A stretch of 64,000 nt of DNA from Petralouisia muris (GCF_004793545.1 NZ_SRYA01000024.1:1-64000), one strand, 5' to 3'; counted from the stretch's first letter, positions 17,012 to 26,117 are shown. Numbers and translations: made by a program. The notes: generated by a model not told the origin, from the letters alone.

Positions 17012-18000
17012 CAGGTTTGTTGGAGTTTAGGGAGAGACTGCGAACTTTTTATGGGAAGTATGAACTGTATGTAACGGCAGGGATCAAATTTATTCTTGGC
17101 TTGGTGGTTTTTTCCATTATTAATGGTAACATTGGCTATATGGAACGGATGAATCAGCCAGCGGTGGCGCTGCTTCTGTCCCTGGTGTGTGCATTTTTTC
17201 CAATTAATGCCATGGCAGTTCTGGCCTGCGGTCTGATATTGCTGCATTTATTCGCGGTATCATTGGAAGCGTGCGCGATTGGGCTGTGCCTGTTTCTGCT
17301 GCTGCTGTTTTTGTATGGAAAGTTTGCGCCAAAGAACGGTTACAGTACAATTTTAACCTCGGTGCTCTGTTTTTTTCAGGTGCCTCAGGTAATGCCTGTG
17401 GCTGTAGGAATGTTACGGGGACCTTCTGCATATCTTTCTGTATTGTGTGGGACTGTGACTTACTACTATATCAGGGGGGTGAAGGATAATCTGGTGAATT
17501 TCACTTCCACAGAAGAGACAGAGGGCCTTGCCAAATTTACGGCAGCCTTGAAGATATTTACCGGAAATAAAGAAATGTACCTGACGTTGGCAGCGTTTCT
17601 GGTTACGTCCCTGGTGGTATATTTGATCCGCCGGCAGGCCATCAGCCATGCCTGGAGAGCTGCCATGATTGTGGGAAACGTATTGGAGCTTATTATTCTT
17701 CTGTTAGGATATATTCTGCTGGATTTGACGGAAAAGATTCTGTGGGCTTCAGTGGGGATTCTGATTTCCATGGGAGTTTGCCTGGTTTTGGAATTCTTTC
17801 TCTATAATCTGGATTATTCCAGAGTAGAACGGGTACAATTTGAAGATGATGAGTATTACTATTTTGTGAAAGCAGTTCCGAAAGTGTTTGTTGCAAAAAA
17901 GGAGAAAAGGGTCAAGCGGATTACCCCGAAGAAACGGACGACCGTAGGACGCAGAGAACTTGCAGAGGAACTGGATATTGATCAGGATTTGCTGGAGTAA
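17008..18000 (+). CDS. Polytopic membrane protein of unknown function
   Basis: This 330-residue protein has about eight hydrophobic segments through residue 260, then a basic cytoplasmic tail (VAKKEKRVKRITPKKRTTVG) and an acidic end. No enzymatic motif is visible and I do not recognise the family. It starts at ATG 17008, seven bases after GGAGG (16996-17000) and overlapping the preceding stop. A TTG at 17002 is too close to the ribosome site. The tight link with the preceding small membrane protein and the following cdaA unit suggests an envelope role, which is inference only. Confidence 0.8.
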   Translation: MTGLLEFRERLRTFYGKYELYVTAGIKFILGLVVFSIINGNIGYMERMNQPAVALLLSLVCAFFPINAMAVLACGLILLHLFAVSLEACAIGLCLFLLLLFLYGKFAPKNGYSTILTSVLCFFQVPQVMPVAVGMLRGPSAYLSVLCGTVTYYYIRGVKDNLVNFTSTEETEGLAKFTAALKIFTGNKEMYLTLAAFLVTSLVVYLIRRQAISHAWRAAMIVGNVLELIILLLGYILLDLTEKILWASVGILISMGVCLVLEFFLYNLDYSRVERVQFEDDEYYYFVKAVPKVFVAKKEKRVKRITPKKRTTVGRRELAEELDIDQDLLE

Positions 18001-18105
18001 GAGCCAGAGAAATGAAATAAAATAGCTGATTGTAATAAGAATATTAATAAAAAGTAGATGAAGAAAATATGACAGAATATTTGAAGACAGAAAGGGGATG
18101 AAACT

Positions 18106-19011
18106 ATGGTACAGGATTTATTTGCAGCGTTAAGTTCTTTTGCATCAAAGTATCTGTTCTGGGTAGACAGCCATAATATTACCAGGACGGATATTGCAGA
18201 AATTATCATAATTTCATTCCTGATATATAATATTTTGGTGTGGTTTAAGCAGACAAGGGCCTGGAATCTGCTGAAAGGAATTATTGTGGTATTGGTTTTT
18301 GTGCTGGTCTGCGCTATCTTCCAGATGAACAATATTCTATGGATTGCAGGAAAGACCATCAATGTAATTGCAATTGCAATTATTATTGTATTTCAGCCGG
18401 AATTGCGCAGAGCCCTGGAGCAGCTTGGACAGAAAAATTTTATTACCTCGCTGTTTTCCTTTGATTCGCAGAAAAATCAAGAGCGGTTCAGCGAACGGGT
18501 AACCAATGAGATTGTGAAAGCAACGTATGAGATGGCGAAGGTTAAGACAGGAGCTTTGATTGTTGTGGAACAGGATGTGGTTCTTGGGGAATTCGAGAGA
18601 ACAGGAATCGCGCTGGATTCCCTGGTTTCCAGTCAGCTTCTGATTAATATATTTGAGCATAATACTCCCTTGCATGACGGAGCGATTATTGTACGGGGAG
18701 ACAGAATTGTGTCTGCCACCTGCTATCTGCCCCTTTCTGACAATATGGGACTGAGCAAGGAGCTTGGGACCAGGCATCGGGCGGCGGTGGGAATCAGTGA
18801 AGTTTGTGACGCTTTGACCATTGTGGTATCGGAGGAAACCGGGAATGTTTCCATTGCCATCGGTGGAGAACTGTATCGGAATGTGGATGCAGAATATTTG
18901 AAAGGGAAATTGAATTTCATCCGGAAAGGCGCAATGGATGTGGCAAGATTCAAACTGTGGAAAAGGAGGATGAAGAATGTTCAGGAAAATGATAAAACAT
19001 CTGGTGAATAA
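18106..19011 (+). CDS. cdaA: Membrane-bound diadenylate cyclase
   Basis: CdaA joins two ATP to make cyclic di-AMP, a messenger for potassium balance, osmotic and wall stress. The 301-residue protein has three N-terminal transmembrane helices (residues 25-90) and a DAC domain with the catalytic motifs DGA (near residue 190, LHDGAIIVRGD) and RHR (near 223, GTRHRAAVG). The order cdaA-cdaR-glmM is the conserved Firmicute operon in which CdaR and GlmM modulate the cyclase. Ribosome site AAAGGGGATG precedes the ATG. The gene overlaps cdaR by 35 bases. No clear promoter was picked out in the preceding 105 bases. Confidence 0.95.
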   Translation: MVQDLFAALSSFASKYLFWVDSHNITRTDIAEIIIISFLIYNILVWFKQTRAWNLLKGIIVVLVFVLVCAIFQMNNILWIAGKTINVIAIAIIIVFQPELRRALEQLGQKNFITSLFSFDSQKNQERFSERVTNEIVKATYEMAKVKTGALIVVEQDVVLGEFERTGIALDSLVSSQLLINIFEHNTPLHDGAIIVRGDRIVSATCYLPLSDNMGLSKELGTRHRAAVGISEVCDALTIVVSEETGNVSIAIGGELYRNVDAEYLKGKLNFIRKGAMDVARFKLWKRRMKNVQENDKTSGE

Positions 19012-20374
19012 TGCCGGACTGAAGGTTCTGTCCATTCTTTTGTCCGTGGTTTTGTGGATGGTTGTGGTAAAGCTGGCAGATCCGGATATGACAAAGACTT
19101 TTTCTGTTTCTGTGGATATTCTCAATAAAGATGTGGTTGCTGAAATGGGAAAAGTGCCGGATGTGGTGGGAGAGACAGATATTGCAGTGTTCTATATCAC
19201 CGGCCCGAGAAGTTATGTGGAGAAAATGAATGGTGATGATTTCAATGTGACTGCGGATTTAAGTCAGCTGGATTTAAGGCAGGATGGGGATACCAAGTTG
19301 GTTCCTATAGAAATCAGCGCCCGAAAATATGACAGATATATTACCATTAATCAGAGAACAGTAAATCTGCAGATTACCCTGGAGGATTTGTCTGAACAGA
19401 AGTTTGTAATTACTGCGGAGACAACGGGAACTCCGGCAGAAGGCTGCGCCATTGGAGATGTAGAAGTGACGCCGAATTTATTGAATATTTCGGGGCCTGA
19501 ATCCGTTGTGTCCAGAATCAGCCGTGTGTCTGCTACAATTAATGTGGACGGTGTATCCGATGACGTTTCAGATAATGTAGTTCCGGTGCTGTATGATGAA
19601 GACAATAAACCCATAACATCAGACCTTCTGGAAATGAATCAGAGCGCAGTGACAATCCGGGCCAATATACTCGGAACGAAGAGTGTGCCCATCCGGTGTC
19701 AGGTCAGCGGAACTCCGGCAGAGGGTTATGAATACCGGGGACTGGAATATGCGCCGGACTCCGTGCTGATTAAGGGAGAAGCGGAGGTTTTGAATAGTAT
19801 CGGCGCTATCAATATACCGGAGGATGTGATCAATATAGACGGCGCAAAGGAAGAAAGTGAGGTTTCCATTGATATTAAGCCCTATCTGGCAGAAGCAGGC
19901 GTATCCCTGGTGGATGATACCGCTAATCAGATTGCAGTGCGGGTATTGATTGAGCAGAAAGAAACCAAGGTTTTTAATATTCCTGTGGAGAAGATTCAGG
20001 TGACCGGGTTAAACCGGGATTATGAGCTTAGCTACAGCGGAAGTTCTGTGCCGGTTTCTGTCAGGGCGCTGAAGGAGTATATGGATACTCTGGAAATCGG
20101 CAGTATCAGCGCGGCTTTGGATGTAACAGACCTGGAACCGGGAAGCCATACCATAGAATTGACGATCACGCTGCCTGGGGAGCAGTTTGAACAGACTGAG
20201 ACGGTCAGGGTTCAGATTACCATTGAAGATAAGAATGCAGAACCAGAAACAGAACAGGATGAAACCCAGGAAAATGCCGGGGGTTCTGAGGACGAGGAAG
20301 ATAATGGTAATGGAAATGACAGAAATGGAAATAATAGTGACAGTGCAGACAGGAGCACCAGAGACAGTAATTAA
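18977..20374 (+). CDS. cdaR: CdaA regulatory protein CdaR (YbbR-domain protein)
   Basis: CdaR is a membrane-anchored extracytoplasmic protein that modulates CdaA. The sequence has one N-terminal membrane helix (LKVLSILLSVVLWMVVV, residues 14-32) and about four YbbR repeats through residue 410, seen as recurring segments such as TTGTPAEGCAIGDVEVTPN and VSGTPAEGYEYRGLEYAPD. A low-complexity acidic/Asn-rich tail (about 45 residues) follows. GGAGG at 18965-18969 is seven bases before the ATG, inside the cdaA end, so translation is coupled. The disordered tail is longer than usual for the family. Confidence 0.93.
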   Translation: MFRKMIKHLVNNAGLKVLSILLSVVLWMVVVKLADPDMTKTFSVSVDILNKDVVAEMGKVPDVVGETDIAVFYITGPRSYVEKMNGDDFNVTADLSQLDLRQDGDTKLVPIEISARKYDRYITINQRTVNLQITLEDLSEQKFVITAETTGTPAEGCAIGDVEVTPNLLNISGPESVVSRISRVSATINVDGVSDDVSDNVVPVLYDEDNKPITSDLLEMNQSAVTIRANILGTKSVPIRCQVSGTPAEGYEYRGLEYAPDSVLIKGEAEVLNSIGAINIPEDVINIDGAKEESEVSIDIKPYLAEAGVSLVDDTANQIAVRVLIEQKETKVFNIPVEKIQVTGLNRDYELSYSGSSVPVSVRALKEYMDTLEIGSISAALDVTDLEPGSHTIELTITLPGEQFEQTETVRVQITIEDKNAEPETEQDETQENAGGSEDEEDNGNGNDRNGNNSDSADRSTRDSN

Positions 20375-20425
20375 AAAAGGTGCGCCTGCAGATAGAAGGA
20401 AAGCAGACGCAGAATGGAGGAAATT

Positions 20426-21775
20426 ATGGCAAGAATGTTTGGAACAGATGGAGTAAGAGGCGTGGCAGGCACAGAGCTTACCATTGAACTGGCTATGAAG
20501 CTGGGGCAGGCGGGAGCTTATGTGCTGACAAAGGAGAGAGCTTATCAGCCCACAATTATTGTGGGATGCGATACCCGTATTTCCGGCGGAATGCTGGCAA
20601 ATGCACTGATGGCAGGAATCTGCTCCGTAGGGGCGAATGCGGTGTACATGGGAGTAATGCCCACACCGGCCATTGCATATCTGGTTCGGAAGCATAAAGT
20701 AGAAGCAGGGGTAGTGATTTCCGCTTCTCATAATCCGATGGAATTTAACGGAATTAAATTTTTTAATGGAGACGGGTATAAGCTTTCCGATGAACTGGAA
20801 GATGAAATTGAAGCCCTGATAAAGAACGGCATGCGGGATGTTGCCATGCCTATTGGCTCAGGGATTGGAAATATCAGCTATCGGTTTGACGCCAGGGAAG
20901 AGTATGTATTTTTCATGAAAAAAACTATGCCCCTGGATTTAAGCGGTTTAAAGATTGTAGTGGACTGTGCAGAAGGAGCTTCCCACTATACTGCAGTAGA
21001 GACATTAAAAGGGCTGGGGGCTAATCTGGTAGCGATTCATACCAATCCCGACGGCACCAATATCAATGCCAACTGCGGGTCCACCCATATGGATGAACTG
21101 CGGGCCAGGGTGGTTTATGAGAAAGCAAATATCGGCCTTGCTTTTGACGGCGATGCGGACCGTATGCTGGCAGTGGATGAAACCGGCGAGGTGGTAGACG
21201 GCGATCAGATTATGGCAATTATCGGCAACTACATGAAGGAGCATGGCAAGCTGAAAAAGGATACTATTGTAGGAACTGTGATGAGTAATCTGGGCTTTAC
21301 CCTGATGGGAAAAGAACGGGGAATCCATATTGAACAGACCAAGGTGGGGGATCGCTATGTTTTGGAAAATATGAGAGAAAATGGATATAATATTGGAGGG
21401 GAGCAGTCAGGCCATATTATTTTCCTGGATGAAAATACTACGGGAGACGGACTGCTCAGTGCATTGCATTTGCTGGAAGTTATGGTAGAGACTAAAGAGC
21501 CTCTTTCCCAGCTGGCACAGATTATGGAAGTGCTTCCGCAGGCATTGGTAAATGCAAAGGTGCCGAACCATAAGAAAGAACATTTTATGGATTATCCGGA
21601 GATCGCACAGGCAGTTCAGAAGCTGGAGCAGAAATTTGCAGGAGAGGGCAGAGTCCTGATCCGTCCGTCTGGAACAGAGCCTTTGGTTCGTGTTATGATT
21701 GAGGGAAAGAATCAAAGCGAGATCAATCAGGACGCAAAGGAACTGGCCGACCTGATCATGAGGAATATGCTTTAA
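20426..21775 (+). CDS. glmM: Phosphoglucosamine mutase
   Basis: GlmM converts glucosamine-6-phosphate to glucosamine-1-phosphate on the way to UDP-GlcNAc, feeding peptidoglycan and wall glycans. In related bacteria it binds CdaA. The 449-residue protein shows the catalytic phosphoserine loop VISASHNPMEFNGIK near residue 100, the metal-binding DGDADRM, the sugar-binding GGEQSGH and the phosphate-binding RPSGTEPLVRVM. ATG 20426 is chosen because GGAGG (20416-20420) is five bases before it; an in-frame ATG at 20414 precedes the ribosome site. A repeat-rich spacer separates it from HPr. Confidence 0.96.
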   Translation: MARMFGTDGVRGVAGTELTIELAMKLGQAGAYVLTKERAYQPTIIVGCDTRISGGMLANALMAGICSVGANAVYMGVMPTPAIAYLVRKHKVEAGVVISASHNPMEFNGIKFFNGDGYKLSDELEDEIEALIKNGMRDVAMPIGSGIGNISYRFDAREEYVFFMKKTMPLDLSGLKIVVDCAEGASHYTAVETLKGLGANLVAIHTNPDGTNINANCGSTHMDELRARVVYEKANIGLAFDGDADRMLAVDETGEVVDGDQIMAIIGNYMKEHGKLKKDTIVGTVMSNLGFTLMGKERGIHIEQTKVGDRYVLENMRENGYNIGGEQSGHIIFLDENTTGDGLLSALHLLEVMVETKEPLSQLAQIMEVLPQALVNAKVPNHKKEHFMDYPEIAQAVQKLEQKFAGEGRVLIRPSGTEPLVRVMIEGKNQSEINQDAKELADLIMRNML

Positions 21776-21780
21776 TTTAT

Positions 21781-21887
21781 CATGAGGAGGACCCAGTATT
21801 TACCATGAGCTTTACCATGAGGAGGGACCCAGCATTTACCATGAGGAGGGACCTAGCATTTACCATGAGGAGGGACCCAGCGCTTAT
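21781..21887 (+). repeat. Tandem 24-base repeats (module 1) between glmM and HPr
   Basis: Units beginning CATGAGGAGGGACC start at 21816, 21840 and 21864 with an exact 24-base period. They are preceded by a 23-base variant at 21781 and a 12-base short unit (CATGAGCTTTAC) at 21804. Each full unit carries an AGGAGGGA block. A related short-plus-full unit pair occurs before wzm at 41164. No protein-coding meaning is evident. The units look like a replication-slippage expansion of one element. Confidence 0.85.
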
Positions 21888-21903
21888 CATTGAATATTCC
21901 AAA

Positions 21904-22035
21904 AAAGCAGAAAGCAGGGAGGAGCCCTGATGGTTCGTGAAGCAGCCGCAAAGCAGAAAGCAGGGAGGAGCCCTGATGGTTTATGGAGCGTCTCAAAAGC
22001 AGGGAGAAACCCTGATGATCCATGGAGCAACCGAA
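21904..22035 (+). repeat. Tandem GGGAGGAGCCCTGATGG repeats (module 2) between glmM and HPr
   Basis: GCAGGGAGGAGCCCTGATGG occurs at 21914 and 21960, with a degenerate third copy at 21999 (GCAGGGAGAAACCCTGATGA). Periods are 46 and 39 bases, and AAAGCAG precedes each. Each copy can form a small stem CAGGG/CCCTG presenting an AGGAG (or AGAAA) loop. Modules 1 and 2 together hold about sixteen GGA triplets in 250 bases. The same order of modules lies before wzm at 41158-41275. Confidence 0.8.
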
Positions 22036-22097
22036 GGAAGAAAACTTAATGCAGTAGGTAAGCAATAAACGGAGAAAAATGTATTGGAGGAACGAAG

Positions 22098-22361
22098 ATG
22101 GTTAGTCAGAAAGTGATAATTAAAAACCCTACGGGCCTGCATTTAAGACCGGCAGGAATTTTGTGTAAAGAGGCAGTAAAATTCAAATCATTGATCACCT
22201 TTAACTTTAAAGGCGGAACAGCCAATGCGAAAAGCGTATTAAGCGTACTGGGCGCATGTATCAAGTCCGGAGATTCCATTGAATTTGTCTGTGAAGGCGA
22301 GGATGAGGAAGAGGCTCTTTCTGCCATAGTAACAGCGGTGGAAAGCGGTTTGGGAGAATAA
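22098..22361 (+). CDS. HPr-family phosphocarrier protein
   Basis: HPr carries phosphate from enzyme I to sugar-specific PTS enzymes and, when phosphorylated on a serine, controls carbon metabolism. The 87-residue protein has the active His in TGLHLRPAGI (about residue 15) and a regulatory Ser in ANAKSVLSVLG (about 46), so both phosphorylation sites look present. It resembles a functional HPr more than a Crh protein, which lacks the His. No ptsI is next to it. It lies between glmM and glycan genes, behind a long repeat array, with a strong TTGGAGGAACG ribosome site. Its partner enzymes must be elsewhere. Confidence 0.9.
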   Translation: MVSQKVIIKNPTGLHLRPAGILCKEAVKFKSLITFNFKGGTANAKSVLSVLGACIKSGDSIEFVCEGEDEEEALSAIVTAVESGLGE

Positions 22362-22368
22362 CAGGAAC

Positions 22369-23265
22369 ATGACGGGAAAGGAAAAGGTACAGATTCTGTT
22401 GTCCTCCTATCAGGGAGAGCAGTTTTTGGAAGAACAGCTGGACAGCCTGTTAAAACAGAGCTGGAAGAATCTGGAAATACTTATCCGCGACGACGGATCT
22501 ACAGATGGCACCAGGAAAATATTGGAAGATTACAGTGCAAAATATGAACATATAAAATATTTTCCAGGGGAAAATATTGGTGTAACACAAAGTTTTTTTG
22601 AACTGCTGAAAAAGTCAGATGCAGCGTACGTGGCATTTTGCGATCAGGATGACATATGGCTGGAACGTAAGGTGGAAGCGGCAGTCCGGAAGCTGACAAA
22701 GGAGACAGGGCCTGCTTTGTACTGTGGGAATAAGATTCTGGTGGATCGCAGCCTTAGTCCTATGAAAAAACAGAGCCGGCCCAGTCTGAAGCCTGGATTC
22801 GGAAATGCAGTGGTGGAGTGTATTTGTACCGGCTGTACGGCGGTGATGAACAGAGAATTGGCAGATATTCTGGCGGCGCGGCTGCCGGAATACGCCATTC
22901 TCCATGACTGGTGGACATATTTAGCAGCTTCTTATACCGGGAAGGTGATATTTGACCCCAATCCCTATATCCTCTATCGGCAGCATGAGGGAAATGTGGT
23001 GGGAGCCAAAGGCGGATTCTGGGGAGAGGTACAGTCCAAGGCAGCCTATCTGAAAAAAAGCCGGGGCAAATTAAAGAGACAGCTCAGTGAGTTTGCCAGG
23101 CTGTATCAGGGAGACAGAAAAAAGGACAGGCTGGTGCGGCAGATATTGGCGGCGGAACATTTTCCTGGCAGACTTCAGATCATTTGTAACCGTAAAATGT
23201 ACCGGCAGAGTGCATTAGATGAAATCATTATGAGAATATTATTTCTGATAAACAGAATGTTATAA
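22369..23265 (+). CDS. Family 2 glycosyltransferase (rhamnosyltransferase-like)
   Basis: This is a cytoplasmic inverting GT-A enzyme of about 298 residues. It has VQILLSSYQGEQFLEEQLDS at the start, the nucleotide-binding RDDGSTDGT, the metal-binding region CDQDDIWLERK, and LHDWWTY near the acceptor end. The pattern is like RfbF/RgpB-type rhamnosyltransferases and is shared with the two minus-strand enzymes at 29.3 and 31.9 kb. It starts seven bases after HPr and precedes rmlD. Donor dTDP-rhamnose is inferred from these neighbours. Confidence 0.85.
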   Translation: MTGKEKVQILLSSYQGEQFLEEQLDSLLKQSWKNLEILIRDDGSTDGTRKILEDYSAKYEHIKYFPGENIGVTQSFFELLKKSDAAYVAFCDQDDIWLERKVEAAVRKLTKETGPALYCGNKILVDRSLSPMKKQSRPSLKPGFGNAVVECICTGCTAVMNRELADILAARLPEYAILHDWWTYLAASYTGKVIFDPNPYILYRQHEGNVVGAKGGFWGEVQSKAAYLKKSRGKLKRQLSEFARLYQGDRKKDRLVRQILAAEHFPGRLQIICNRKMYRQSALDEIIMRILFLINRML

Positions 23266-23278
23266 AATGGAGGAAACC

Positions 23279-24151
23279 ATGAAGAAAATATTGGTGACAG
23301 GCTGTAACGGACAGCTTGGAAGAGCAATCAACAAAGAATACGAAAAGGATGATGTGGAATTTATCAATACAGATGTACAGTCAGGAGAGGGAATCACTGC
23401 TCTGGATATCACAAGTATTTCCCAGGTGATGGAACTGGTACGGGAAACCAGGCCGGATGTGATTATCAATTGCGCTGCTCATACTGCAGTAGATTTGTGT
23501 GAACAGCAGTGGGACAGCGCTTACCGAATTAATGCCATTGGGCCCAGGAACTTAAGCATTGCAGCTTCTGAGGTAAAGGCAAAAATGGTGCATGTATCTA
23601 CGGATTATGTGTTTGATGGTAACGGAACCAGACCTTATACGGAGTTTGATCCGGTGGGGCCTGCCAGCGCATATGGAAAAACCAAGCTGGAGGGTGAGAA
23701 TTTTGTAAAAGATTTTGCAAATCATTACTTTATCCTGCGGACGGCATGGCTTTACGGCGACGGAAAGAATTTTATCAAAACGATGCTGCGGCTGTCAGAG
23801 AGCCATGATCAGGTCAGTGTGGTAATGGATCAGGTGGGCTGTCCTACCAGTGCAGTGGAATTGGCCAAGATGATTCATTTTCTGGAGCCTACGGAAAATT
23901 ACGGATTATTCCATGCTACCTGTGAGGGAAGCTGCAGCTGGGCGGATCTGGCAGAAGAGACCTTCCGGCTGGCAGGAAAATCCACCAAAGTGGAACGGGT
24001 AACCACAGAAGAATACTGCCGCCGCAATCCCAATCAGGCGCCCCGTCCTGCTTATTCTATTTTAGAAAATTATATGATAAAATTAACCAGCGACTATTTA
24101 ATGGCAGACTGGAAAGATGCGTTAAAGACTTATATGGATTCCTTAAGATAA
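23279..24151 (+). CDS. rmlD: dTDP-4-dehydrorhamnose reductase
   Basis: RmlD performs the last step to dTDP-L-rhamnose, reducing the 4-keto sugar with NAD(P)H. The 290-residue protein has the Rossmann motif ILVTGCNGQLGRAI, the STDYVFDG segment, and the short-chain dehydrogenase YGKTKLEGE catalytic Tyr/Lys. ATG 23279 is the start: GGAGG lies inside the preceding codons, so an upstream in-frame ATG at 23267 is too early. It is followed by rmlB; rmlA and rmlC lie 12 kb away at 36-38 kb. Confidence 0.95.
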   Translation: MKKILVTGCNGQLGRAINKEYEKDDVEFINTDVQSGEGITALDITSISQVMELVRETRPDVIINCAAHTAVDLCEQQWDSAYRINAIGPRNLSIAASEVKAKMVHVSTDYVFDGNGTRPYTEFDPVGPASAYGKTKLEGENFVKDFANHYFILRTAWLYGDGKNFIKTMLRLSESHDQVSVVMDQVGCPTSAVELAKMIHFLEPTENYGLFHATCEGSCSWADLAEETFRLAGKSTKVERVTTEEYCRRNPNQAPRPAYSILENYMIKLTSDYLMADWKDALKTYMDSLR

Positions 24152-24205
24152 GAAAATTATAAGAAGCAAATGTGATGCAAATATGATGAAAGAGGAGAAA
24201 TCATT

Positions 24206-25285
24206 ATGAGAACTTATCTGGTAACAGGCGGGGCGGGCTTTATTGGCTCAAATTATATTCAATACATGTTCCGAAAATATGACAATGAAATCAGAATTAT
24301 CAATGTGGATAAGCTTACCTATGCCGGCAATCTGGAGAATTTAAAGGATGTGGAATCTAGGGATAATTATACCTTTGTGAAAGCGGATATCTGCGACAAA
24401 GAAGCCATCCGTAAGATTTTTAAGGAAAATGACATTGACCGGGTAGTGCATTTTGCGGCGGAGAGCCATGTGGACCGAAGCATCCGCAATCCGGAGGTGT
24501 TTATCCAGACTAATGTGCTTGGAACGGCAGTGATGTTAAACTGTGCCAAGGAAGCTTGGGAGAAAGAGGACGGAACTTTTCAGGAAGGGAAGAAATTTCT
24601 CCATGTTTCTACGGATGAAGTGTATGGCTCCCTGGAGGAGGACGGCGCTTATTTCTATGAGACAACCCCCTATGATCCCCACAGCCCCTATTCTGCAAGC
24701 AAAGCAAGTTCAGACTTTTTGGTAAAATCATATATTGATACTTATCATTTCCCGGCGAACATTACCAACTGTTCCAACAATTACGGCCCCTACCAGTTCC
24801 CGGAAAAGCTGATTCCTTTGATTATCAACAATGCGCTGCAGGGGAAGAAGCTGCCGGTATATGGAGATGGCAAAAATGTCAGGGACTGGCTGTATGTGGA
24901 TGACCATGCAAAAGGAATTGATATGGTGCAGGAACATGGAAAACTGGGAGAGACTTACAACATCGGCGGCCATAATGAGAAACAGAATATTGAGATTATC
25001 CATATTATTCTTGAAACTTTGCAGGAAATGCTGCCGGAAAACGATCCAAGGAGAGAACTGGTCACCACAGATTTGATTACCTATGTGGAAGATCGAAAAG
25101 GACATGACAGAAGATACGCCATCGCTCCGGACAAGATTAAGGCGGAAATCGGCTGGGAGCCGGAGACTATGTTCAAAGAGGGAATCCGAAAAACAATTGC
25201 CTGGTTCTTTGAACATGAAGAATGGATGAAAAATGTGACCAGCGGTGATTATCAGAAATATTACGAAGAAATGTATCAGAATTAG
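24206..25285 (+). CDS. rmlB: dTDP-glucose 4,6-dehydratase
   Basis: RmlB oxidises and dehydrates dTDP-glucose to the 4-keto-6-deoxy sugar, the second step of rhamnose synthesis. The 359-residue protein has the NAD-binding GGAGFIGSNYIQY, the FAAESHVDRSI motif, the catalytic STDEVYGSLEEDG region and YSASKASSD with the active Tyr and Lys. AAAGAGGAG lies upstream of the ATG. Length and motifs are normal. Confidence 0.96.
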   Translation: MRTYLVTGGAGFIGSNYIQYMFRKYDNEIRIINVDKLTYAGNLENLKDVESRDNYTFVKADICDKEAIRKIFKENDIDRVVHFAAESHVDRSIRNPEVFIQTNVLGTAVMLNCAKEAWEKEDGTFQEGKKFLHVSTDEVYGSLEEDGAYFYETTPYDPHSPYSASKASSDFLVKSYIDTYHFPANITNCSNNYGPYQFPEKLIPLIINNALQGKKLPVYGDGKNVRDWLYVDDHAKGIDMVQEHGKLGETYNIGGHNEKQNIEIIHIILETLQEMLPENDPRRELVTTDLITYVEDRKGHDRRYAIAPDKIKAEIGWEPETMFKEGIRKTIAWFFEHEEWMKNVTSGDYQKYYEEMYQN

Positions 25286-25299
25286 CAGGAAAACAGAAA

Positions 25300-26106
25300 A
25301 TGAAATATGGACCGAAGGATCATACCTTTGCAATTTGCGCTTACAAAGAAAGCCCATTTTTGCGGGAATGCATCGAATCATTAAAAAAACAGACCGTGCC
25401 CACCAGGCTGATTATGACTACCTCCACGGAGAATAGCCATATCCGCAGCCTGGCGGAGGAATATGGCATACCGCTGTTTGTCAATCACGGAGCAGCGGGA
25501 ATTGCCAATGACTGGAATTTTGCATATCATCACTGCAGGACTAGGCTGATTACTCTGGCCCATCAGGATGATATGTATCACCCTGATTACGTGAAATATA
25601 TGTTACATGACCTAAACCGGGCAAAGCATCCCTTGATTTATTTTACAGATTACAATGAATTGCGGGAAGGACAGGAAGTTTCCGGGAATCAATTATTAAA
25701 AATCAAACGTCTCATGCTGCTGCCTTTAAGAATCCGGGCGTTTCATGGGAGTATTTTTGTGCGCAGGAGAATCCTGTCTATGGGAAATCCCATTTCCTGT
25801 CCATCTGTGACTTACATAAGAGAACATTTGCCGGCTACAGTATTTATTCCGGGATTTAAAAGCAACATTGACTGGCAGGCATGGGAGATGCTGTCTAGGA
25901 ACAAGGGAGAGTTTGTCTATGAGAAGCGGCCTTTGACCTGGCATAGGATTCATCTGGAATCGGAAACCTCAGTGAGCATTAACAATGGAAACATCCGGGC
26001 ACAGGAAGACTATGCCATGTTTCTGAAATTCTGGCCCAAATGGATGGCCAGGTTTATTATGCGCTTTTACATCAAAGGGGAAGAATCCAATACCATGGAA
26101 CGATAA
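25300..26106 (+). CDS. Glycosyltransferase-like protein (GT2 fold)
   Basis: This 268-residue protein begins with HTFAICAYKESPFLRECIES, a GT-A opening. It has a metal-site-like LAHQDDMYHPDYV in the middle, followed by a late WHRIHLESETS segment. It is more divergent than the other GT2 enzymes in the window and carries a basic C-terminus that may sit at the membrane. It lies between rmlB and a membrane-linked GT2. Donor and acceptor are unknown. Confidence 0.75.
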   Translation: MKYGPKDHTFAICAYKESPFLRECIESLKKQTVPTRLIMTTSTENSHIRSLAEEYGIPLFVNHGAAGIANDWNFAYHHCRTRLITLAHQDDMYHPDYVKYMLHDLNRAKHPLIYFTDYNELREGQEVSGNQLLKIKRLMLLPLRIRAFHGSIFVRRRILSMGNPISCPSVTYIREHLPATVFIPGFKSNIDWQAWEMLSRNKGEFVYEKRPLTWHRIHLESETSVSINNGNIRAQEDYAMFLKFWPKWMARFIMRFYIKGEESNTMER

Positions 26107-26117
26107 GGAGAAATAAA

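Noticed and set aside
21781-22035. CRISPR array
   Set aside because: Units are 24, 46 and 39 bases with no unique spacers between identical repeats, and no cas genes are present.
21853-22065. Minus-strand open frame across the repeat array before HPr
   Set aside because: Its peptide is just the reverse reading of tandem repeats, with no ribosome site and no match to known proteins.
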